Assembly: GCA_900771365.1 (NCBI GenBank)
Contig: CAAGNU010000221.1
Span: forward strand, 1-23,518
Reading direction: 5' to 3'
Source of the DNA: Bacteroidales bacterium
Lineage (GTDB): Bacteria > Bacteroidota > Bacteroidia > Bacteroidales > P3
DNA: 23,518 nucleotides
The position numbers were made by a program, and so were the translations under genes. Numbering within the stretch: the stretch's first letter is position 1; each line of letters starts with the position of its first letter. The notes under the pieces are model-generated. The model ran no database searches. It saw only the letters and a program-made list of their open reading frames with translations, and was not told the DNA's origin. Below are positions 6,832-14,978 of this stretch, piece by piece.

Positions 6832-7287
6832 TCAATCCAAAGCCACTTTTACCACCACTTTCTTCACCTGCTGAGGACCACCGATACAGCGTTGCGGCTC
6901 GTGGGCGTCCTCGGGAAAGAACACCACGAAGAAACCTCGACCCAAGGTCACGTCCACAGCACCTTCTGCGTCATGGATGAAGAAAGCCACGTCGCGGGTC
7001 TCATCGTATGGTATAGAGCATTCCAGCTCGTCGAGGTGGTGCACAAGCACCCGTTCCTCACCCTCGATGAGGTACTGGATGTCGATATATCTGCGGTGAG
7101 CCTCGAAGCCCTTTTCGTTCACTCGCTTGGTCGTATATACCTCCACATTGGCATAGTCTCCTTCACTCAAATCATGCCTTCCCTCGCTAATCGTCGCATC
7201 TAAACCTTGGAGAAATCGCAGCCCTTCGTCCAACTGAGACGATATGCCAAAATATTGTCCGATATTTTCAATCTTGTCGTAAATCAT
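6832..7287 (-). CDS. YhcH/YjgK/YiaL (NanQ-type) family protein
   Basis: A 151-residue single-domain cupin-like protein of the YhcH/YjgK/YiaL family. The conserved metal-site residues are visible: Glu49 in NVEVYTT, His64 in EAHRRYIDIQY with Asp69, Glu75 in LIEGEE, and His129 in FFPEDAHEPQ. In Escherichia coli the member NanQ (YhcH) acts in sialic acid use as an N-acetylneuraminate anomerase, while YiaL is linked to pentose catabolism; which sugar applies here is not shown by the sequence. The start at 7287 fits the family (MIYDKI); an upstream ATG at 7380 would add 31 residues that are merely the translation of a dispersed intergenic repeat. The neighbouring GH2-mutarotase fits a sugar-use context, but no nan genes are nearby. 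Confidence 0.88.
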   Translation of the reverse strand: MIYDKIENIGQYFGISSQLDEGLRFLQGLDATISEGRHDLSEGDYANVEVYTTKRVNEKGFEAHRRYIDIQYLIEGEERVLVHHLDELECSIPYDETRDVAFFIHDAEGAVDVTLGRGFFVVFFPEDAHEPQRCIGGPQQVKKVVVKVALD

Positions 7288-7297
7288 GTTTTTTTTT

Positions 7298-7336
7298 ATT
7301 GAGAATTGAAAATTGAGAATTAGGGCAGGAGCCGAT
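7298..7336 (-). repeat. Dispersed intergenic repeat, copy A
   Basis: On the minus strand this reads CGGCTCCTGCCC, then TAATTCTCAATT, then TTCAATTCTCAAT, ending ten bases before the yhcH-like start codon. The first 32 bases match copy B (20541-20572) with one difference, and copy C (22426-22463) closely. It has no coding role of its own. Confidence 0.8.
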
Positions 7337-7408
7337 AGAGTAGAGTCGCGGCGCGCCACGTCTGTACAGGCGGAAGCCATCCTTTCAATCTCCTAATCTT
7401 TTTACAAA

Positions 7409-7969
7409 TCAGTATTCTATTATCTCCGTGAACTGGCGCCAGCCGATTGCCGCATGATAGGCCTCGTAAGAGCCCGTGGGAACGCGGACGGGAATGTCGA
7501 GGTCCACCTTGTCGAACGAGGACTCGTCCAGTTTAGGCGGCTCCTGTGCTTCGGAGACGATGTATGCCACTCTGCGACAGCCGCCGAAAGCGTTCTCACC
7601 AATCTTCTTGATGGTGGACGGCAGCGTGAGTCGCGTGATGCGGTCGCAGTCGAGGAAGGCGTTGTAGCGCACAGCCGTCACAGTATATATCGTTGTGTCG
7701 TCATCCTCTGGGTCGGCGTTGCGGCCCGTCGCGCGGTCGGGTGTCACCTTTTCGGGAATGGACACCTGGCCAGAAGGCTTGTGGTAGCCGCGCCAAGGCT
7801 CCTCCTCGGTGTTGGGAAACGTCACCTCGACTGTGGCGCCGTTCTTGCCACCCGTGCTGGTGATATAGAAATAAATCGTATTGTCGCCAATCCGTTTGGC
7901 GAAATCATACTCCTGCGCCATGCCCAGCATAGGCAGCAAGAAGAGCAAAGTCAAAAAAATCTTTCTCAT
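7409..7969 (-). CDS. Secreted leucine-rich repeat (BspA-type) protein
   Basis: A 186-residue exported protein. The signal peptide (MRKIFLTLLFLLPMLGMA, cut before QEYDF) fixes the start at 7969 rather than at the ATG three codons upstream. A beta-rich stretch (residues about 20-80) is followed by a short run of BspA-type LRR_5 repeats: TAVRYNAFLDCDRITRLTLP, then STIKKIGENAFGGCRRVAYI. The end (VRVPTGSYEAYHAAIGWRQF) is the usual C-terminal cap of Bacteroidales BspA-like proteins. Compared with most family members it is very short, with only two repeats. No C-terminal type IX sorting domain is present. Likely periplasmic or surface protein; such proteins often mediate binding, but the ligand is unknown. 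Confidence 0.82.
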   Translation of the reverse strand: MRKIFLTLLFLLPMLGMAQEYDFAKRIGDNTIYFYITSTGGKNGATVEVTFPNTEEEPWRGYHKPSGQVSIPEKVTPDRATGRNADPEDDDTTIYTVTAVRYNAFLDCDRITRLTLPSTIKKIGENAFGGCRRVAYIVSEAQEPPKLDESSFDKVDLDIPVRVPTGSYEAYHAAIGWRQFTEIIEY

Positions 7970-8093
7970 ACCCCACATAACGCATCATTCCCCCAAAAAT
8001 TGTTTTATGCTAATTTACAAAACATCTTTTTTCTAACGTACCCAGTCGCAGATTCCCATGCACAAACAGCCTAACCACCTGTCACAAGAGAAC

Positions 8094-8126
8094 TTAATAT
8101 TTGGACAATAAACTACCAAATATTAA
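8094..8126. promoter_or_regulatory. Perfect AT-rich inverted repeat at the end of the decarboxylase gene
   Basis: TTAATATTTG and CAAATATTAA form a perfect 10-bp inverted repeat around a 13-base spacer. It includes the decarboxylase stop codon (8123-8125). No T-run follows on either strand, so it is a poor intrinsic terminator. It could be an operator for the LRR gene that begins 125 bases further along, or an mRNA 3'-end hairpin. Confidence 0.4.
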
Positions 8127-9523
8127 TAACCTAAGATCTTGAGCATGGACTTGTGGCTCTGCTCTTTGGCGAAGAGCTTGGTGACGTATTCTCCATTCTC
8201 ATCTTTGTCGATAATGATGTGCTTCGGCGCGGGAATAAGACAGTGTTGGATGCCGCCGTAGCCGCCTATGCTTTCTTGGTAGGCTCCGGTGTGGAAGAAT
8301 CCGATATAGAGGGGGTCGTCCTTCTGGAGTTTGGGTAGGAAGATCGCGTTTGCGTGGGAGTCGGCATTGTAATAATCTTCACTATCGCAAGTGAGGCCGC
8401 CAAGGAAGACTCGATCGTACTCGCAGTCCCAATGATTGATTGGCAGCATGATGAAACGCTGATTAATGCCCCATGTATCGGGGAGAGTGGTGATGAATGA
8501 GGAATCAATCATGTACCACATTTCGCGGTCGTTCTGCTGTTTCTGGTCGAGGATACTGTAGAGAGTCGCGCCACTCTCACCCACAGTAAAGCTACCGAAC
8601 TCAGTGAAGATATTGGGCTCTTGAACACCACGGTTCGTGCAGATATTCTTAATCTGAGCAAGGACCTCTTCGGCCATATATTCATAGTCATAAGAGGCAG
8701 CGAGGGACGTCTTGCAAGGAAATCCTCCTCCGATGTTGAGGCTGTCAAGTTCTGGGCACACCCGCTTGAGGTCGCAGAACACGTTAACACATTTGGAAAG
8801 TTCATTCCAATAGTATGCCGTGTCGCGTATGCCCGTATTGATAAAGAAGTGCAACATCTTGAGGGTAAACTTGTGGTTGGACTTCACTTCGTCTTCGTAG
8901 AAGCTGACGATGTCGCTATAGCGCATGCCGAGGCGGGAGGTGTAAAAGTCGAACTTAGGCTCTTCCTCTGCGGCAATACGGATGCCGATTTTCATGGGCA
9001 CATCGGGGTTATCGAGGAGCTCATCTAAGACGTGGTACTCATTCTTATTATCCATAATGGGGACGACATTGTGAAAGCCATCGTTGTAAAGACCCACAAT
9101 GTTCTCAACGTATTGCTGGCGTTTGTAACCGTTACAGACTATGAACTTGTCTTTGTCGACAAGTTTGTTTTCGTAGAGTTCTTGGATTAAATTGATATCA
9201 AAAGCCGAGGAGGTTTCAAGGTTGATGTCGTTCTTCAGAGCTTCCTCCAGAACAAAACTGAAATGGCTGGACTTTGTACAGTAGCAATAGTTGTATGTGC
9301 CCTTATAGTCAGTTTTGGCTATAGCCACGTTGAACATGCGCTTAGCCCGCTGTATCTGCGAGGTTATTTTGGGCAGGTATGTTATCTTCAACGGGGTACC
9401 ATACTGCTTGATGATTTCCATCAAAGGAATGTCATGGAAATAGAGTTCCCCATCTTCCGTGCGGAATTCGTCCTGGGGAAAGTCGAAAGTCTGATCGACA
9501 AGATCGTAATATTTATTCTTCAT
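8123..9523 (-). CDS. Arginine decarboxylase (short Bacteroidetes type, PLP fold III)
   Basis: A 466-residue cytoplasmic enzyme of the Orn/Lys/Arg/DAP decarboxylase group with the alanine-racemase-type PLP barrel. Visible features are Lys84 in YCYCTKSSH (expected Schiff-base lysine), LNIGGGFP at 263-269 (phosphate-binding glycine loop), TEFGSF at 307-312, and the C-terminal catalytic CDSEDYYNAD (Cys379, Asp380) with HTGAYQ at 411-416. The sequence resembles the roughly 465-residue proteins annotated as arginine decarboxylase in Bacteroidetes. It lacks the extra domains of the 630-residue SpeA, so I leave the symbol blank. Arginine to agmatine is the expected reaction, feeding polyamine synthesis; the substrate is not proven by the sequence. 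It has its own promoter (9613-9643) and a palindrome at the predicted transcription start. Confidence 0.85.
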   Translation of the reverse strand: MKNKYYDLVDQTFDFPQDEFRTEDGELYFHDIPLMEIIKQYGTPLKITYLPKITSQIQRAKRMFNVAIAKTDYKGTYNYCYCTKSSHFSFVLEEALKNDINLETSSAFDINLIQELYENKLVDKDKFIVCNGYKRQQYVENIVGLYNDGFHNVVPIMDNKNEYHVLDELLDNPDVPMKIGIRIAAEEEPKFDFYTSRLGMRYSDIVSFYEDEVKSNHKFTLKMLHFFINTGIRDTAYYWNELSKCVNVFCDLKRVCPELDSLNIGGGFPCKTSLAASYDYEYMAEEVLAQIKNICTNRGVQEPNIFTEFGSFTVGESGATLYSILDQKQQNDREMWYMIDSSFITTLPDTWGINQRFIMLPINHWDCEYDRVFLGGLTCDSEDYYNADSHANAIFLPKLQKDDPLYIGFFHTGAYQESIGGYGGIQHCLIPAPKHIIIDKDENGEYVTKLFAKEQSHKSMLKILGY

Positions 9524-9585
9524 CCGAGCAAGCCAGCTTACAGCTGTTTTATTTAATTTGATTAAACTAAATTGATAATTTTCAC

Positions 9586-9608
9586 ATAATCCGAGTAAGT
9601 CGGATTAT
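9586..9608. promoter_or_regulatory. Perfect palindrome over the decarboxylase transcription start
   Basis: ATAATCCGA and TCGGATTAT form a perfect 9-bp inverted repeat with a 5-base spacer (GTAAG). It begins five bases downstream of the -7 box, so the predicted start of transcription falls inside it. That position suits a repressor operator, or a hairpin at the very 5' end of the mRNA. Confidence 0.55.
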
Positions 9609-9612
9609 TTTG

Positions 9613-9643
9613 CAAAGGTACATTATTTTTTGCAAATAGCAAA
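9613..9643 (-). promoter_or_regulatory. Bacteroidetes-type promoter of the decarboxylase gene
   Basis: On the minus strand, TTTG (9643-9640), a 19-base spacer and TACCTTTG (9620-9613) match the Bacteroidetes consensus TTTG-N19-TAnnTTTG exactly. Transcription should begin near 9606, giving a leader of about 83 bases before the start codon at 9523. This is the best promoter in the window. Confidence 0.8.
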
Positions 9644-9654
9644 GAATTGCATAC

Positions 9655-9690
9655 AAAAAAAGTCAGCCGACAATGTATTATCGGCTGACT
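9655..9690 (-). terminator. Rho-independent terminator of the C25 peptidase gene
   Basis: On the minus strand, AGTCAGCCGA / TCGGCTGACT is a perfect 10-bp stem (9681-9690 with 9661-9670) with a 10-base loop, followed by a run of T (A-run 9655-9660 on the plus strand). It lies 21 bases after the C25 gene stop and ends the long minus-strand gene run just before the decarboxylase promoter. Confidence 0.88.
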
Positions 9691-9711
9691 ATCAAATAAT
9701 TTCTATTATAA

Positions 9712-12700
9712 TTATTTTTTTATCAGTTTCTTAACCGAGACTGATTCTGGAGTCTCAACACGGATAAAATAGACTCCGTTGGGGAGATTTTGGAGGGAGA
9801 TTTCAGCATGGTCAGCATTCACAATCTGGCGACCGAAAGACTGTCCCATGAGGCCTATGATTTCGATACTGCGGATATGGTTCCCCACAATAGTAACGAA
9901 ATCACGTGCTGGATTGGGATAGAGGGACACCTCGGCATCCTGTATGTCTTGGACCCCAAGGAAAGAAACCTCGGCATCACCACTACAGCCTGCACGATAG
10001 CCCGTGACTGAATAGGTGACGCGTTCGGAGAGACAGACCGCAATGCAGTTGGTACTATCGCCTGTGTTCCACACATAGTTGTCGGCACCATGAGCCTTGA
10101 GGAGGACGCACCGTCCCACGCCAGGCGTTCCGACAACCTCAATACTAACCTGAGGAGCAGACATGACATGAAGAGCGAGATAGTTATAACCATCAGCACT
10201 CGTGGTATCGAGATAGTTCACGACACCTTCCTGGTCTGTCGGAATGTCCTGCTCAGCGAAAGTGTACGGCTCACCAACACAAATCGAATCCTCTGTAAAG
10301 ATACAAAGATCGCCCGTGAAAGGCATAGTAACATTGTCAATCCATGCACAGTCGGAACCCATTACACGTGAGTAGTCCTTGGAGTAGCTGAAGGCGAGGA
10401 TATGAAAGCCTGCGGGGACCGCAACTGCAGCACGCGTCCAGTCTTTTTCGCCAGAAGCACTCACTTTTTCTTGTCCATCGATATAGAATCGGAACTTATC
10501 ATAGTCTGCCTCACTTGAGACTTTGTAGTAAAAGACGATGCTATCATCAATCTGGGTGGTGGTTTGGATATTGATTCTAGACTCCGAGCTATTGTACATG
10601 TTATTAGCGCTACGGAGGCTATAGGTACCTGCGTAAGTATTAGAAGTGGTTATTTCCCAAGGGTTGTTATTAGGACTCCAGTCCGTGGGAATCGTACCAT
10701 CTTCGAAATCAATCAAGCCAGATTCACCAACACGGAGTTTTACGGTATCAAGCATGATGCGTTCATCGCCCTTGGTGGCGTAGAGGCAGAAAGGTATGAT
10801 ACCATTAGGAAGGCTGGATGCCATGGTAACTGGGAATGTGACTTGCACAGAAGAGCCAGGAACAATCTCATCCACAGTAATTGCAGGTGCGGCTTGGGAA
10901 AGAAGACCGTAGTTGTTGACAAGAGAGAATGTATAGTTGGTTGCGGTATCACTACCCGAATTCGAAATACGGCAGGTCACGTTGAGATCCGCATCTGGGA
11001 GGACATTAGCGGAGACGGCCTGCTCTGCAAGGGCAAGAGTCGGAGCAGAGACCCTAAAGGTTTTATGACGTTGAGTTGTGCTACCATCCATATTTACAGC
11101 AGCAGCAAGCTTGATTTTATCCTGATTGGCAAACGTCGTGGGAACATAGACCGAGAAAGCATTGTGGACGAGGACCGTATCGCCAGGACGAACCGCTGGG
11201 CAGTTTGTCGCATTTTGGACAACCATGACACCTTCGGTTTCAGCAGCCATAGAAACGTTGCAGGTAGAAGGGTCAGCATGGCCGACGTTTGTAACTTGAA
11301 TGTCGAAATTATTAATCTGGCCCGTGCGGATAATGCCGTTGCTCGGCTGGACACTAGTAATGATACCCATGGGGCTGTTACCAACCTCGGCAATAACGCC
11401 GACCTCTTGGAAATAAGGCTTATAGTTCTGAGCCATCACTGCAATTTCGTAGCCGTCGGGAGAAAGGCCGGAAGGAATCGCAAGAACAGCGTTACCATCT
11501 TCATCGGCGAAAGCTGCACAGATGAGGTCGTGCTCATCAGCTGTAGTAAGAGCCACATAAGCATGAGCGGGGGCCATTACGGTGTATTCGGTTGTGCCAA
11601 ACGGGATATCGGTAGCATACATGTCCATATCCTCTGCCTGGCCGAGCCAAGGCATCAAAGAAGGATCACCAAAGAGCTCATAGATTTCCCAGTAGTACTG
11701 TGCATACGACCCATATGCCTGCACAGCCGTGTTGCCAGCACAGGTCATGGCACCTGCAGTGATATGCCAATTGGAATATGTCTCGTTATGAGTATGGAAA
11801 AGCTTGTCGTACATGCCCAAATGCTGCCTGTCGTAATCGGTGTTCATCGTATTGGTGAAACTAGAACGGACACCCACGCTCCAGCAGAAATCATGAGGCC
11901 AATAGGTCGAATTGGTGCCACCAAAGTAGGCCACAGCACCTGCATCATTACTCTTGCGGAGCAGTGCTTCGCCAAGACAAGCATCAGAGTAGGTCGTGTT
12001 GAACTTGCCAGAGAGGCAGCAGTTGCCAATCATGACGGAAGGTTTGCCTGTATTGGTCATCGCGCCAACGTGGTTGGTGTTGAAACTCGGAGTAGACCAC
12101 TCATCGTCGTAGCCGTGTGCCGAATAATTAACGATGCCTATGCCCTCATTGTACAACGAACGGAGGGTGGCTGCCGTAGCCGAAGTCTGGCTGCTGCCGT
12201 TCACCACTACGCCCGTGGGTGCGAAAGAGGTGTTGTTCTTATAATAGTGCACATCATTATAGCCATTAGAAGCATTGATGTAGGTCTTAGCGATATAGTC
12301 CATTGCGGGGTCAGCATACTGATAAGCATTGTCGGAACTGTACCCACGGTCTTCGCCTGCGATGAGGACGCCGCGACCGAGATAGCTGTCGTCTGTGAAA
12401 TCATAGCCCTCGTAAAGGAGCGTCTTGGAAATCTGCGGGGTCAGCTCTGCAACGGTGCGGGCAGAGAATCGGCCATAATAGCAGTCAGGGATGTTATCCC
12501 CATCCGTCCATGTTGCGAAATAGAGGTCCGTCACATGGTCGCTTGCCGGGCTGTAGCAGCGAGCGTTGAATGCGGGAATCTGCTGATGGTCTCCAACAAG
12601 AAGCAGGAATGTAGGTGCGGGAAGTTCTTCTGAAGCGTTTGTATAGAAGCCTTTGATGTAGTTGGCAATATCGGTATTGGTGGTTCCCACGCCTTGGTCG

Positions 12701-13479
12701 TCGGTATATGCCACCGTGACGAGGAATCCTTGTCGTTTCTTCCAAGCAATAAACTCATCAAGGCTGCCACGGAAGCTGGAATGAGACACAATAAGATAGT
12801 GAATAGGAGCCTCCATGCGGGCAGATTTGCTAGCGGGAAGGGTGCTCAGCAGGCTATGTCCGATAGTAAAATCCGGAGAGAAATAACGGTTGCGCATCTG
12901 CTGGGTTGCCGCAGCATCTGCTCCTTCGTAAGTGAGCGTAACCTTCATCGAGGTGACAAGTTGGAGCTCGCCCGTCACGGGGTTATATGAAAGTGGGGAG
13001 ATACGGAGAATGGCGACATTGCGGTCACGTGCCACACCCATTTTCTCCACCCATGCCATTTCATGGCCGTAGAAAACATTGGCCGAATACGTGGCGCTAT
13101 CCAAGGTGAACGGGAGAGGTCCTTTGTCCGATTTACTGGGAGCAGGCTGCACAGGCATCAGAGGATGTTCTACACTTTTGAGTGTTTGAACCTGAATATC
13201 CGTCACGGTGACTTTAACGTCTGCGCAGAGTGGAATCTCCACAAATTCAGAAATAATAGGCAGGTTGGGGCGGCCAACCTCAGTAGAGGGAGTAGATCCT
13301 TTGTAGGATACAAGCGTGTAGGAAGCTCCTGCAGCCTCCTGAGTGACAATTTGGGGAGCAGATGTTTTGAACAGATACTCCGCTTGGGCATAGTCGCTCG
13401 TGACAACTTTCACGGATTGTGCCATTGAGCTCATCATGAGCAATAGCCCCACAGCAAGGGCAAAGATTTTTTTCTTCAT
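9712..13479 (-). CDS. Gingipain-like C25 cysteine peptidase with type IX sorting domain
   Basis: A 1255-residue secreted protease. The signal peptide is MKKKIFALAVGLLLMMSSMA. A gingipain-type propeptide (about residues 22-215) precedes the C25 caspase-like domain (about 220-612), which has catalytic His455 in NYSAHGYDDEW, Cys488 in GNCCLSGKF, and the terminal C25 motif ELFGDPSLMPW. Beta-sandwich domains follow (about 620-1090, with a CARDB-like stretch near FDIQVTNVGHADPSTCNV and a MAM or cleaved-adhesin-like domain from about 960, LIDFEDGTIPTDW). The last 80 residues are a type A type IX secretion sorting domain (LYPNPARDF near 1186, LPNGVYFIRV, ending in KKLIKK). It should cross the outer membrane by the T9SS and act at the surface or outside. 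Arg or Lys specificity cannot be read from the sequence. Its gene is 54 bp after the pseudouridine synthase gene, with a terminator behind it. Confidence 0.92.
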   Translation of the reverse strand: MKKKIFALAVGLLLMMSSMAQSVKVVTSDYAQAEYLFKTSAPQIVTQEAAGASYTLVSYKGSTPSTEVGRPNLPIISEFVEIPLCADVKVTVTDIQVQTLKSVEHPLMPVQPAPSKSDKGPLPFTLDSATYSANVFYGHEMAWVEKMGVARDRNVAILRISPLSYNPVTGELQLVTSMKVTLTYEGADAAATQQMRNRYFSPDFTIGHSLLSTLPASKSARMEAPIHYLIVSHSSFRGSLDEFIAWKKRQGFLVTVAYTDDQGVGTTNTDIANYIKGFYTNASEELPAPTFLLLVGDHQQIPAFNARCYSPASDHVTDLYFATWTDGDNIPDCYYGRFSARTVAELTPQISKTLLYEGYDFTDDSYLGRGVLIAGEDRGYSSDNAYQYADPAMDYIAKTYINASNGYNDVHYYKNNTSFAPTGVVVNGSSQTSATAATLRSLYNEGIGIVNYSAHGYDDEWSTPSFNTNHVGAMTNTGKPSVMIGNCCLSGKFNTTYSDACLGEALLRKSNDAGAVAYFGGTNSTYWPHDFCWSVGVRSSFTNTMNTDYDRQHLGMYDKLFHTHNETYSNWHITAGAMTCAGNTAVQAYGSYAQYYWEIYELFGDPSLMPWLGQAEDMDMYATDIPFGTTEYTVMAPAHAYVALTTADEHDLICAAFADEDGNAVLAIPSGLSPDGYEIAVMAQNYKPYFQEVGVIAEVGNSPMGIITSVQPSNGIIRTGQINNFDIQVTNVGHADPSTCNVSMAAETEGVMVVQNATNCPAVRPGDTVLVHNAFSVYVPTTFANQDKIKLAAAVNMDGSTTQRHKTFRVSAPTLALAEQAVSANVLPDADLNVTCRISNSGSDTATNYTFSLVNNYGLLSQAAPAITVDEIVPGSSVQVTFPVTMASSLPNGIIPFCLYATKGDERIMLDTVKLRVGESGLIDFEDGTIPTDWSPNNNPWEITTSNTYAGTYSLRSANNMYNSSESRINIQTTTQIDDSIVFYYKVSSEADYDKFRFYIDGQEKVSASGEKDWTRAAVAVPAGFHILAFSYSKDYSRVMGSDCAWIDNVTMPFTGDLCIFTEDSICVGEPYTFAEQDIPTDQEGVVNYLDTTSADGYNYLALHVMSAPQVSIEVVGTPGVGRCVLLKAHGADNYVWNTGDSTNCIAVCLSERVTYSVTGYRAGCSGDAEVSFLGVQDIQDAEVSLYPNPARDFVTIVGNHIRSIEIIGLMGQSFGRQIVNADHAEISLQNLPNGVYFIRVETPESVSVKKLIKK

Positions 13480-13533
13480 ATATGATTTATAATTTTGTTG
13501 TCAAATAAATATTATGTGTCGTTTATCTGCACT

Positions 13534-14214
13534 TTATTTTATTCCTTCGAAAATACGCCAAGGTGCGGGAGCCTCAACTGTTATCTGCTCATGGCGTACT
13601 GGGTGCTCAAAAGAGACCCTATAGGCATGGAGCGAAATGCTGCCGTCTGGGTTTGAACGTGGTGCGCCATACTTGAGGTCGCCCTTGATAGGACAGCCGA
13701 TATGCGCCAACTGGCATCGTATCTGATGGTGCCTCCCCGTGTGGAGCTGCACCTCCAAAAGATGGTAACCGCCCACAGAAGTAGCCAGCAAACGATAGTC
13801 CAACACCGCAAGTTTCGCTCCTGCAAGCGTGCCGTCCTTGGTGATGAAGCTCTTGTTCTGTTTCTCATTACGCACCAGATAATCTTCTAGATGTCCCTCT
13901 GTTTGAGGCGGCATATCCTTTACCACAGCATGGTAGACTTTTTCAAAGCTACGATTCTTCACCAGTTCGTTCATCCGAGAAAGTGCCTTGCTAGTCTTCG
14001 CAAAAATCACGACCCCGCTCACTGGACGATCCAAACGATGCACCACTCCGCAGAACACATTGCCCGGCTTATTATCGCGCAACTTGATAAAGGCCTTCAC
14101 CTCTTCGGCCAGGCAAACGTCGCCCGTCTTGTCTCCTTGCACAATCTGACCTGGCAGCTTGTTCAAGACTATAAGATGATTGTCCTCGTATAAAATCTGA
14201 TCAGCAACAGACAT
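13534..14214 (-). CDS. RluA-family RNA pseudouridine synthase
   Basis: A 226-residue single-domain pseudouridine synthase of the RluA family. It has the catalytic motif HRLDRPVSG (Asp62 from the chosen start) and the family motifs YHAVVKD, LHTGRHHQIRCQLAHIGCPI and GDLKYGA. It isomerises specific uridines of rRNA or tRNA. There is no S4 domain, which separates it from RluC and RluD and makes it closest to compact RluA/TruC-like proteins; the target base is not predictable. I start at ATG 14214, six bases after the psd stop; a GTG at 14223 would overlap psd by 4 bases. Tight coupling to psd indicates one operon. Confidence 0.9.
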   Translation of the reverse strand: MSVADQILYEDNHLIVLNKLPGQIVQGDKTGDVCLAEEVKAFIKLRDNKPGNVFCGVVHRLDRPVSGVVIFAKTSKALSRMNELVKNRSFEKVYHAVVKDMPPQTEGHLEDYLVRNEKQNKSFITKDGTLAGAKLAVLDYRLLATSVGGYHLLEVQLHTGRHHQIRCQLAHIGCPIKGDLKYGAPRSNPDGSISLHAYRVSFEHPVRHEQITVEAPAPWRIFEGIK

Positions 14215-14219
14215 AGCAA

Positions 14220-14879
14220 TCACTTAATCGTGCATATTGGCGAAATCGCATTCTTGACCTTATCTTGAATATCCACTCCCACCTCGAACGAAAGCGGGAC
14301 GAAAATATCTATTCGGGAGCCAAACTTGATAAAGCCCATCTCCTGATTCTGCTTGACCGACTCTCCTTCGCGAGAATAGCACACAATTCTGCGAGCCATC
14401 GTTCCCGCCACCTGGCGGATTAGAATCTTCTCGCCCGAAGGAAGGCGCATACCCACAGAGGTTCGCTCGTTGAGCACGCTCGACTTGGGATACGATGCAA
14501 CAAAATAGTTTCCTCTATGGAACTTCACATACTCAACAACGCCGTCACACGGATAGCGGTTCACATGCACATCATTTCCATTCATAAAGATACTAATCTG
14601 TCGGCAATCTTCTTTGATATACTCCTTCTCCATCGTTTCCTCAATAGTGACGATGGTGCCGTCCGCGGGGGATATAAGACGCTCCGAGTCTTCCGTGAAG
14701 ACGCGTCTTGGAATACGAAAGAACAAAGTGACAAGCACCCAAAACGCCAGCAAGATGGCGATAAACAAAAAATGGAAAAAGGACCAATGCTGCACGAAGA
14801 AAATCATCGCGGCATAAATAACCAAAATCACGGTCAGCAAGCCTAATATCAGTTTTCTACCCTCTCTATGCAAATACAT
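14220..14879 (-). CDS. psd: Phosphatidylserine decarboxylase (short type)
   Basis: A 219-residue proenzyme that makes phosphatidylethanolamine from phosphatidylserine in the inner membrane. Two hydrophobic segments (about 10-29 and 34-54) anchor it. The catalytic part has SPADGTIV (70-77), NGNDVHVNRYP (His105) and the self-cleavage site FGSR at 186-189, where cleavage between Gly187 and Ser188 forms the pyruvoyl group. The length matches the short Psd-B type found in Bacteroidetes, in which FGSR replaces the LGST of enterobacterial Psd. It follows cdsA, which supplies the CDP-diacylglycerol precursor of the pathway; the serine transferase gene pssA is not in the window. Confidence 0.93.
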   Translation of the reverse strand: MYLHREGRKLILGLLTVILVIYAAMIFFVQHWSFFHFLFIAILLAFWVLVTLFFRIPRRVFTEDSERLISPADGTIVTIEETMEKEYIKEDCRQISIFMNGNDVHVNRYPCDGVVEYVKFHRGNYFVASYPKSSVLNERTSVGMRLPSGEKILIRQVAGTMARRIVCYSREGESVKQNQEMGFIKFGSRIDIFVPLSFEVGVDIQDKVKNAISPICTIK

Positions 14880-14907
14880 AATAGATATTTATTTCATTTT
14901 ATAAAGT

Positions 14908-14942
14908 GTGAGCACCCACAGTTGGGCATCCGCTCACTTTTT
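14908..14942. terminator. Hairpin in the cdsA-psd gap
   Basis: GTGAGC / GCTCAC (14908-14913 with 14932-14937) encloses an inner CCCA / TGGG pair, and TTTTT follows on the plus strand. As a terminator it would point against the genes on both sides, which are on the minus strand. On the minus strand the following sequence, ACACTTTATAAAA, is only mildly T-rich. It may be an attenuator or processing hairpin between cdsA and psd. Confidence 0.35.
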
Positions 14943-14978
14943 ATTTCTCATTCTTAATTCTCTATCTCTTGCCTATCT

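Noticed and set aside
10564..12633. A 689-codon open frame on the plus strand
   Set aside because: It is antisense to the C25 peptidase gene, whose domains, signal peptide and sorting signal are unmistakable. The antisense translation has no recognisable domain and odd His/Arg/Ile-rich composition.
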